Source: Methanomicrobia archaeon (GTDB taxonomy: Archaea; Methanobacteriota_B; Thermococci; Methanofastidiosales; NM3). From it: 15,377 nucleotides of DNA. The DNA is taken from positions 1 to 15,377 of the forward strand of contig DSAJ01000073.1 in assembly GCA_011372835.1 (NCBI GenBank), given 5' to 3'. Shown here one piece after another: positions 6,153 through 13,440 of the stretch (positions within the stretch are counted from its first letter, which is position 1; the number at the start of each line of letters is the position of its first letter). The position numbers and the translations under genes are program-made. The notes beneath the pieces are model-generated. The model worked only from the letters and a program-made list of their open reading frames with translations, did not search any database and was not told the DNA's origin.

Positions 6153-9100
6153 ATGACGGAACACAATGTATCGACATACCGTCTTGGATGGAGTGAAAAG
6201 ATGACTGAAAGCAGTGTACTGGTCATAGGTGCCGGTATCACCGGCATTCAGGCAGCACTTGATCTGGCAGACAAGGGGTATTCCGTATATCTTGTCGAGA
6301 AATCTCCTTCGATCGGCGGGGCAATGGCCAAGCTTGACAAAACGTTCCCTACGAACGACTGTTCAATGTGCACCCTTGCTCCCAAGATGGTCGAAACATC
6401 GAGACACCCTAATATACATTTATATACATACTCCGAGGTCGTTGGACTCGAGGGTGAGAAAGGGGACTTCACGGCATTGATCAAGAAAAAACCCCGCTAT
6501 GTCATTGAAGAGAAATGCACAGGCTGTGGCGACTGTATCGCTAAATGTCCGATTGGAAAGAAGGGCGTGGACAGCGAATTCGACCACGGCATGGGAAAGC
6601 GTGCAGCCATCTACATTCCATTTGAGCAGGCCTCCCCACTCGTTGCAACCATAGACGAGGAGAGCTGCCTGAAGTTCAAGACAGGTAAGTGTGGCATATG
6701 CCAGAAGGCGTGCCTTGCCGATGCGATCGACTTCGAGCAAAAGGAGGAGATCGAGGAGGTAATGGTGGGCGCTGTCATTGTTGCCACTGGCTACGATGTG
6801 CTCGAACCTACGATGAGGACCGAGTACGGATATGGTAAGTACAAGAACGTGATGACGGCCATTCAGTTCGAAAGACTCATGTCAGCGTCGGGGCCCACCA
6901 TGGGACACATCAAGCGTCCCTCCGATGGCGAGGAGCCACAAAAGATCGGATGGATACAGTGCGTCGGTTCTCGCAGCGACAGGTTGGGGAATCCATACTG
7001 TTCACGCGTATGCTGCATGTACGCCACCAAGGAGGCGCTTGTCACAAAGGAACACTCCCCCCACATTGAACCGTACATTTTCTACATGGACATTCGTGCT
7101 TACGGCAAGGAGTTCGAGGAGTACTACAATCGCGCCGGCGAAACGGGCGTGCACTACATACGAGCGCGACCCGCCGAGGTCTGGGAGGAGGACAACGGCG
7201 ACATCACCATCAGGTACGAGGACACGTACACGGGAGAGATCAAGGAAGAGACGGTCAACATGCTCGTGCTCTCGTCCGCCATCGTTCCCGCACAGACGAA
7301 CAAAGGGCTTGCCGAGGCGCTCGGCATCAACCTTGACGAGAATGGATTCTTCTGCGAGCGCGAGGTCGTGACAGGCCCGATGGAGTCCTCACGCCCCGGC
7401 GTGTTCCTTGCAGGCTGTTCGCAGTCGCCCAAGGACATCCCTGACTCGGTCGCACAGGCATCTGCCGCGGCGGCAAAGGTCATGGACATCCTTCCCAAGC
7501 CGGAGCGCATTGAAAAGGAAGAGATCGAGGAGACCGAGATCCCCTCCGACGCTCCGCCACGCATTGGCGTCTTCCTCTGCAAGTGCGGTAAGAACATCGC
7601 GGGATACATGGACATGGACGACCTGATCGAATATGTCAAGACCCTCCCCAACGTCGAGCACGCAGATACGCTTATGTTCGCATGTTCGCAGGATGCGCAG
7701 GGAAAGATCAAGCAGGCCATTGCCGACAGCGACCTCAACAGGGTCGTCGTGGCCGCATGCACACCGCGTACCCACGAGGGCCTCTTCCAGGACACCATCA
7801 GGGAGGTCGGCCTCAACAAGTACCTCTTTGAGATGGCAAACATCCGCAACCAGTGCTCATGGGTCCATTCAAACGATTCCAAGACGGCGACCGAGAAGGC
7901 AAAGGAGCTCGTGCGCATGTCGGTGGCCAAGTCACGCCTGCTCGAGGCGCTCTCGCAGGGCGAGATCGAGGTCGAGGGGTCGGCCGTCGTCATCGGCGGC
8001 GGCATCTCCGGCATGAACGCCGCGCTGGCGCTCGCCGAGGCGGGCATCAAGGTATCGATCATCGAGAAGAGCGACAAGCTCGGCGGCATGCTCAACAACC
8101 TCACGACGCTCTACCCGAGCGACGTCAAAGCACAGGACGTCGTCGACGAGATGGCCAAGATGATCAACGAGAACGAGAACGTCACCGTCTACTACAACAC
8201 ATACCCAGAGGACATCGAGGGCTACATCGGCAACTTCAATGTCAAGCTCAAGGACCACGAGGACGCCTTGCATGCCGGTACGCTCATCATCGCCAGCGGC
8301 ACCGAGCCCATTGATGCGACGGGTCTTTACAACTACGAGAACAGCGACAAGATCATCACACAGGTCGAGCTCGAGGAGATGCTCAAGAACGGCACATTCC
8401 CCAAGGACGTAAAGGAGATCGCGATGATATCCTGCGTTGGTTCGCGGGAGGACACTGGCCGTACCTACTGCTGCCGCGTCGGATGCGGCACGATGCTTCG
8501 CAACTCCAAGGCGATCAAGAAGCTCTCGCCAGACACCGAGGTCTTCGTCCTGTTCAGGGACATGCGCTCCTTTGGCAAGAATGAGGAGGAGTACTACGTA
8601 GACGTTCAGGAGAACTACGGCGTGAAGTTCCTCAGGTACGAAAAGGACCAGAAGCCACAGGTCGACATCGAGGGCGACAAGCTTGTGCTCACCGTGCACG
8701 ACATGCTCCTTGGCGAGGACCTTGAGCTCGAACCAGACATGATCGTGCTCACGACGCCCACCGAGGGCAAGAACGCCGAGCTCGCACAGATGCTCAAGGT
8801 GCCCGTATCGACAGCAGGGGGCTTCTTCATGGAGGCTCACGCCAAGATACGACCGCTCGACTTCGCGACCGACGGTATCTACGTATGCGGATGCGCGCAC
8901 GCCCCCAAGGGCGTGGCCGATGCACTTGCACAGGCCATCGGCGCAGCATCACGCGCAGCCGTTCCCATCTTCGAGGAACGCGTAAAGGGCGAGGCCATCG
9001 TAAGCAGCGTCGACCCGGACAAGTGCATCGGCTGCGGCATATGCGCAAGCCTGTGCCCGTATGGCGCCATCGAGGTCGTCGAAGGAAAGGCCGAGTCCAA

Positions 9101-9233
9101 CAAAGCATTGTGCAAGGGCTGTGGCACATGCGCATCAGCATGCCCGCAGTTCGCCATCAAGATGCCGCATTACACCGATGTCCAGATCGTTGAACAGATC
9201 AGGGCTGCCTGCAACAAGGTGGGGGGTGCGTAA
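6153..9233 (+). CDS. hdrA: Tandem HdrA-HdrA fusion, flavin/iron-sulfur subunit
   Basis: A 1026-aa fusion of two HdrA modules, the FAD-containing electron-bifurcating subunit of heterodisulfide reductase-type complexes. Module 1 (about 20-450): FAD-binding GAGITG 26-31, FPTNDCSMC ending at C73, an inserted ferredoxin with C122/C125/C128/C132 and C172/C180/C183/C187, then C270-VGSR and C283/C287/C288. Hinge about 451-469. Module 2 (470-1026): the HdrA N-terminal domain (IGVFLCKCG, C476/C478; C511, C536, C568), a second FAD fold with GGGISG 615-620, C761-VGSR, C773/C774/C778, and a C-terminal double ferredoxin C958/C961/C964/C968 and C987/C990/C993/C997. Module 1 lacks the N-terminal domain; module 2 lacks the CxxC and inserted ferredoxin. 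Ordinary HdrA is about 650 aa. AAGGTGA precedes the ATG at 6153; the ATG at 6201 (GGAGTGA upstream) is a credible alternative. Cytoplasmic. Confidence 0.92.
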   Translation: MTEHNVSTYRLGWSEKMTESSVLVIGAGITGIQAALDLADKGYSVYLVEKSPSIGGAMAKLDKTFPTNDCSMCTLAPKMVETSRHPNIHLYTYSEVVGLEGEKGDFTALIKKKPRYVIEEKCTGCGDCIAKCPIGKKGVDSEFDHGMGKRAAIYIPFEQASPLVATIDEESCLKFKTGKCGICQKACLADAIDFEQKEEIEEVMVGAVIVATGYDVLEPTMRTEYGYGKYKNVMTAIQFERLMSASGPTMGHIKRPSDGEEPQKIGWIQCVGSRSDRLGNPYCSRVCCMYATKEALVTKEHSPHIEPYIFYMDIRAYGKEFEEYYNRAGETGVHYIRARPAEVWEEDNGDITIRYEDTYTGEIKEETVNMLVLSSAIVPAQTNKGLAEALGINLDENGFFCEREVVTGPMESSRPGVFLAGCSQSPKDIPDSVAQASAAAAKVMDILPKPERIEKEEIEETEIPSDAPPRIGVFLCKCGKNIAGYMDMDDLIEYVKTLPNVEHADTLMFACSQDAQGKIKQAIADSDLNRVVVAACTPRTHEGLFQDTIREVGLNKYLFEMANIRNQCSWVHSNDSKTATEKAKELVRMSVAKSRLLEALSQGEIEVEGSAVVIGGGISGMNAALALAEAGIKVSIIEKSDKLGGMLNNLTTLYPSDVKAQDVVDEMAKMINENENVTVYYNTYPEDIEGYIGNFNVKLKDHEDALHAGTLIIASGTEPIDATGLYNYENSDKIITQVELEEMLKNGTFPKDVKEIAMISCVGSREDTGRTYCCRVGCGTMLRNSKAIKKLSPDTEVFVLFRDMRSFGKNEEEYYVDVQENYGVKFLRYEKDQKPQVDIEGDKLVLTVHDMLLGEDLELEPDMIVLTTPTEGKNAELAQMLKVPVSTAGGFFMEAHAKIRPLDFATDGIYVCGCAHAPKGVADALAQAIGAASRAAVPIFEERVKGEAIVSSVDPDKCIGCGICASLCPYGAIEVVEGKAESNKALCKGCGTCASACPQFAIKMPHYTDVQIVEQIRAACNKVGGA

Positions 9234-9236
9234 GAT

Positions 9237-9986
9237 ATGGCTGAAGAAGAGAAGTTTGAACCAAAGATCGTAGCATTCACGTGTAACTGGTGTTCATACG
9301 CAGGTGCCGACCTTGCCGGTACCTCCCGTATACAGTATGCCCCCAACTTCAGGGTCATACGCGTCATGTGTTCGGGCAGGGTGGAACCGACCTACATCCT
9401 CGAGGCACTGCAAAACGGTGCCGACGGTGTGTGCGTGCTCGGATGCCATTTTGGCGACTGTCACTACATCAGCGGTAACTACGAGGCGAAACGAAGGATG
9501 GAACTGCTCACCAAGCTGTTCCGCGACACAGGAATGGACGAGCGCAGGATCATGATCGAATGGGTCTCCGCCTCGGAAGGTGAGCGATTCGCAGAGGTCG
9601 TCAACAACTTCACGGAACAGATTCGTGAACTGGGACCTTTGCCTGAAGATTACCAAGAGAAACTCTCTCTCATCAAGGGAGCACTCGAAGCAGAACGACT
9701 GAGGATCGTGCTCGGTTCGACCAAGCGTGCATTTGCAAGCGGCGGTGTCGAGGAGGAACGTTACAACGAGTCCCTCTATACCATCGCAAAGGAGGAGATC
9801 GAACGGGTCTTGCTCCTCGAGGCCTTGGACACCGAGGGACCACGCACCGTTCCGGAACTTGCCGAATACGTCGGCGTTCCCAAGACGCGCATCTGGAGAC
9901 ACATCCTTGCCATGACGATGAAAAACATCATCGAGGTCGTCGGAGAGAGGGACCACTACATGGAGTACCAGAGGAGGGGTCAGTGA
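9237..9986 (+). CDS. mvhD: MvhD-like iron-sulfur subunit with C-terminal winged helix
   Basis: A 249-aa protein. Residues 10-140 are the MvhD/FrhD-type delta subunit that carries an iron-sulfur cluster ([2Fe-2S] in characterised MvhD) and links an electron-donating enzyme to HdrA. The motif cysteines are visible: CNWC 16-19, C45 in MCSGRVE, and C70/C75 in GCHFGDCHY. Ordinary MvhD is about 140 aa. The extra 100 residues start with a helical linker (140-185) and end in a predicted winged helix (187-245: RVLLLEALDTEGPRTVPELA, then VPKTRIWRHILAM and a wing with VVGERDHYMEY). That tail may be a protein-interaction module or a DNA-binding domain; which is unknown. It begins three bases after the HdrA stop and ends in a TGATG overlap with the next gene. 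Confidence 0.88.
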   Translation: MAEEEKFEPKIVAFTCNWCSYAGADLAGTSRIQYAPNFRVIRVMCSGRVEPTYILEALQNGADGVCVLGCHFGDCHYISGNYEAKRRMELLTKLFRDTGMDERRIMIEWVSASEGERFAEVVNNFTEQIRELGPLPEDYQEKLSLIKGALEAERLRIVLGSTKRAFASGGVEEERYNESLYTIAKEEIERVLLLEALDTEGPRTVPELAEYVGVPKTRIWRHILAMTMKNIIEVVGERDHYMEYQRRGQ

Positions 9987-11155
9987 TGGCCATCAAACAA
10001 GATGAGATGGACTTGGAGTTCTCCAAGAAGCTCGCCAAGGAAATTGGCGACAGCTTCCAGAAATGCTTTCAGTGTGGTACGTGCACCGCACGCTGCCCCG
10101 CCGGTAACGTTTCACAGTACCGAGTACGAAAGCTCATGAGAATGGCCCAGCTCGGTCTCAAGGAACGCATATTCGACTCAGACGAGATATGGAACTGCAC
10201 GACATGCTCGACATGCAAGATTCTCTGTCCATGGGGCGTCGACACCGTCTCGACGATCCTGCGACTGCGTGCAGAGGCGGTCGATGCAGGCCACGAGAAC
10301 AAGAAGCACGACCCATTGGTCAAGAGCTTGCAAAGCTATGACAATCCCTGGTTGCAGCCTCGCTCTGCAAGGCGCAAGTGGTACAAGAAGCTCGATAACG
10401 TCGTCGACCTTTCCAAGAATCCGGGAGAGGCGGACGTGCTCTACTATGTCGGATGCACGGCAACGTTCGATCCGCGGCTGTGGAACATGGCGCAAAGCGT
10501 CGTCAAGGTCCTTGGCAAGGCGGGCATCACCGTCGGCGTGCTCGGCAAGGAGGAGAAGTGCTGCGGCGGTACCGTGCGCGGTGTCGGCCACCCTGACATC
10601 TTCGAAGGTCTTGCCAAGCGCAACATCGAGGACTTCAACAAGTCAGGGGTCGACACGATCATATTCTCGTGCCCGGGTTGTCTCAACACGATCATGAACG
10701 CTTACAAGACCATAGGCGAGATAAAGCCTCGAATGGTCCATGTCGTCGAGTACGTTGCCGAACTCCTGGAGGAAGGCAAGCTCAAGCTCGACAAGGACGT
10801 CGGAAGGATCATCACCTATCACGATCCTTGCCACCTTGGCAAGCATTGTGAGGTATTCGACCCGCCCCGGGATGTTCTCAAGGCCATCCCTGGCGTCGAG
10901 TTCAAGGAGATGGACTTCATACGCGAGAACTCATGGTGCTGCGGCGCCGGCGGCGGCGTCAAGACCGCATACCCCGACCGCGCAACTGAGCTTGCTTCAA
11001 ACAGGCTCAAAGAGGCCGAGGATACCGGTGCGGACACCATCACGAGCGCATGTTCATTCTGTTATCAGAACTTGCTTGACGGCATAAAGCAGAGCGACTC
11101 GAAGTTAGAAATGAAGGATATAATGGAAATCGTTGCGGAGGCGATTGAAGAATGA
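9986..11155 (+). CDS. hdrD: HdrD-like HdrC-HdrB fusion, disulfide reductase subunit
   Basis: A 389-aa fusion of HdrC and HdrB, the part of heterodisulfide reductase that reduces a disulfide such as CoM-S-S-CoB. Two [4Fe-4S] motifs lie in the HdrC part: C27/C30/C33/C37 and C71/C74/C77/C81. Two complete CCG domains follow, each expected to bind a non-cubane [4Fe-4S] cluster in HdrB: C157, C192-C193, C229/C232, and C282, C318-C319, C356/C359. No membrane segment is seen, so this is a soluble form. ATG at 9986 is chosen because it shares bases with the preceding TGA (TGATG) and has GGAGG about eight bases upstream; GTG at 9983 is the alternative. It overlaps the next gene by ATGA. The physiological disulfide is not known; other glycolate-oxidase-like CCG proteins are less likely given the context. 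Confidence 0.92.
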   Translation: MAIKQDEMDLEFSKKLAKEIGDSFQKCFQCGTCTARCPAGNVSQYRVRKLMRMAQLGLKERIFDSDEIWNCTTCSTCKILCPWGVDTVSTILRLRAEAVDAGHENKKHDPLVKSLQSYDNPWLQPRSARRKWYKKLDNVVDLSKNPGEADVLYYVGCTATFDPRLWNMAQSVVKVLGKAGITVGVLGKEEKCCGGTVRGVGHPDIFEGLAKRNIEDFNKSGVDTIIFSCPGCLNTIMNAYKTIGEIKPRMVHVVEYVAELLEEGKLKLDKDVGRIITYHDPCHLGKHCEVFDPPRDVLKAIPGVEFKEMDFIRENSWCCGAGGGVKTAYPDRATELASNRLKEAEDTGADTITSACSFCYQNLLDGIKQSDSKLEMKDIMEIVAEAIEE

Positions 11156-13440
11156 TTGGCGTTTTCATCTGCTTTTGCGGTAACAACATTGGTGGTTACA
11201 TTGATGTGCAGCAACTCACCGACTACTTCAACGAGGAGTATCCAGCGGACGATGTTGTGGCATTCAACACCACCTTCCTCTGTTCAGAGATTGGACAGGA
11301 CTTAATAAAAGAAAAGATAGAGGAGCTCAACCTCGACGCCGTCGTGGTCGCGTCATGCTCACCCAAGCACCACGGTTCCATCTTCCAGGCCTGCATAGGC
11401 GAGAAGATGAACCAGTACCGCTGGGAGTTCGCAAACATCAGGGAACAGTGTGCATGGGTGACCCCTAACAAGAAGAATGCCACCGAGAAGGCCAAGGCGA
11501 TCATCAGCGGCGCAATAGAAAAGTCACGACTGCTCGATGACATCGGGTCGACGCGCGTGCCCGTTACCAAGGACATCCTCATCATCGGTGGGGGCATTAC
11601 CGGCATGCACGCCGCACTCGAGCTCACTGCAAAGGGATTCCACGTTCACCTCGTCGAGAAGAAGGAGACGATCGGCGGCAACATGGTACGATTCGACAGG
11701 GTCTTCCCTACCGATGACTGTGCCATGTGTACCAGCTCTCCGATACTTGCCGAGGTCGCCATGGACCCGCTTATTGACATCTACTCCCTTTCCGAGGTCA
11801 CCGAGGTCAAGGGTCGACCTGGCGAGTACGAGGTCACTGTCGTGAAGCAACCACGCTACATCGACGAGAAGAAGTGTACGGCATGTGGCGACTGCACCTC
11901 CCACTGTCCCGTGGAGGTATGGAGCGAGTGGGACGAGGGCATGGGCCTTCGTGCCGCCACCTACAAGCCGATGGCACAGGCCGTGCCGCTCAAGAACAGG
12001 ATCAACATGGACTCGTGCATCCGCTGCGGCACATGCGAGAACGTATGCAAGGCCGAGGCGGTCCTGTACAACGAGGAGCCAAAGGAGTTCCAGATGAAGG
12101 TCGGCGCGATACTCGTAGCGACGGGCTATGAGCTCATCGACCTCAAGAACACTGAGTACCACCAGGAGCACCCCAACGTGATCAGCGGCCTGCAGCTCGA
12201 GCGATTGAAGGTCCCTTCCGGACCGACGGCCGGCGAGATTCTACGGCCTTCGGACGGCAAGATGGCAGAACACCTCGTCTTCGTGCAGTGTGCAGGTTCG
12301 CGAGACAGGCGCTACAACGTCTATTGCTCGAAGATTTGCTGCATGTATGCGACAAAGAACGCGCGACTCATCAAGTCCGAGCATCCTGACATGGAGATAA
12401 GCATCTGCTACATCGACATGCGTACCGCTGGGCGCGGGTATGAGGAGTTCTTCGATGTGGCGCGCGAGATGGGCATCAATTACATCCGAGGCAACGTCTC
12501 GGAGATCGTCCCTGACGGAGAGGACCTCATCCTCAAGGTCGAGGACACGTTCACGAGCGAGCCGCTCGATCTCAAGGCCGACCTCGTCGTGCTCTCAAGC
12601 GGGCTCATACCCTCGCAGGGTACCAAGGACGTGGCGAGCACCATCCACCTCGTATCGGGCGCTGACGGATTCCTCGCGCCGGTGCACGTGAAGATCGCAC
12701 CGGTGGACACGGCGACGAAGGGCATCTTCATCGCAGGTACCACGGAGGCGCCAAAACCCATCCAGGAGTGCATCACCGATGCGGGTCTCGTCGCATCGCG
12801 TATCGCCTCGTTCCTCAAGGACGACGATATCGAGATCGACCTGACGACGTCAAAGATCAATCCAGAGGTATGCATCAAGTGCGGCACGTGTGCCGAGAAC
12901 TGCGTCTACGACGCTATCGACACGACGGGCGAGAACTACGAGGTACTCGACGTATCGTGCATGGCGTGCGGCAAGTGCTCGGTGACATGCCCGACGAACG
13001 CGATCGACCTCTCGCTCTACTCCGAGGACCAGATCATCAAACAGATCGACGGTATCCTTGCGGAGGACCCGGACAGCATCATCGGGTTTTCATGCTACCA
13101 GTGCGGCTACAACGCAGCGGACCTCGCAGGCACTGCAAAATCGTTCATTGACCCCAAGATCAAGGTCGTGCTCGTACCCTGTTCGGGTCGTGTCACGATG
13201 CAGCATATGCTCTACCCCTTCTTCAAGGGTGCGCGTGGAGTGTTCCTTGCGGCGTGTCTCGAGGGCCAGTGTCACTACATCGACGGCAATCTGCAGGCCA
13301 AGGAGAAGGTGAAGCTTGCCAAGAAGGCGCTTGACGTCATGGGCGTCGGCGGTCACAAGCTCAACCTCTTCAACATGTCTTCAGCGGAAGGTCCTAAGTT
13401 CGTTGCAGCTTCGAAGAGGATGGTGGAAATATGTCAGTAG
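11152..13440 (+). CDS. hdrA: HdrA with C-terminal MvhD domain (fusion)
   Basis: A 762-aa full-length HdrA fused to MvhD. Domain order: N-terminal HdrA domain 1-135 (IGVFICFCG, C7/C9; C44, C69, C100); FAD fold with GGGITG 146-151 and FPTDDCAMC (C190/C193); inserted ferredoxin C242/C245/C248/C252 and C289/C292/C295/C299; C380-AGSR with C392/C396/C397; C-terminal ferredoxin C574/C577/C580/C584 and C603/C606/C609/C613; MvhD domain about 643-758 with C648/C651, C677, C702/C707. HdrA bifurcates electrons through FAD to ferredoxin and to HdrBC; the MvhD end receives electrons from the donor enzyme. HdrA-MvhD fusions occur in other archaea and anaerobic bacteria. The start overlaps the HdrD stop (ATGA), with GGAGG ten bases upstream; the stop is TAG and overlaps the next start by ten bases. 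Confidence 0.93.
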   Translation: MIGVFICFCGNNIGGYIDVQQLTDYFNEEYPADDVVAFNTTFLCSEIGQDLIKEKIEELNLDAVVVASCSPKHHGSIFQACIGEKMNQYRWEFANIREQCAWVTPNKKNATEKAKAIISGAIEKSRLLDDIGSTRVPVTKDILIIGGGITGMHAALELTAKGFHVHLVEKKETIGGNMVRFDRVFPTDDCAMCTSSPILAEVAMDPLIDIYSLSEVTEVKGRPGEYEVTVVKQPRYIDEKKCTACGDCTSHCPVEVWSEWDEGMGLRAATYKPMAQAVPLKNRINMDSCIRCGTCENVCKAEAVLYNEEPKEFQMKVGAILVATGYELIDLKNTEYHQEHPNVISGLQLERLKVPSGPTAGEILRPSDGKMAEHLVFVQCAGSRDRRYNVYCSKICCMYATKNARLIKSEHPDMEISICYIDMRTAGRGYEEFFDVAREMGINYIRGNVSEIVPDGEDLILKVEDTFTSEPLDLKADLVVLSSGLIPSQGTKDVASTIHLVSGADGFLAPVHVKIAPVDTATKGIFIAGTTEAPKPIQECITDAGLVASRIASFLKDDDIEIDLTTSKINPEVCIKCGTCAENCVYDAIDTTGENYEVLDVSCMACGKCSVTCPTNAIDLSLYSEDQIIKQIDGILAEDPDSIIGFSCYQCGYNAADLAGTAKSFIDPKIKVVLVPCSGRVTMQHMLYPFFKGARGVFLAACLEGQCHYIDGNLQAKEKVKLAKKALDVMGVGGHKLNLFNMSSAEGPKFVAASKRMVEICQ

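Noticed and set aside
7154..8900. Long antisense open frames opposite the tandem HdrA gene (about 316 aa and 322 aa)
   Set aside because: They are by-products of the biased GAC/GAG/CTC codon use of the HdrA gene. They show no recognisable motifs and no promoter or ribosome binding site, while the sense strand carries clear HdrA motifs throughout.
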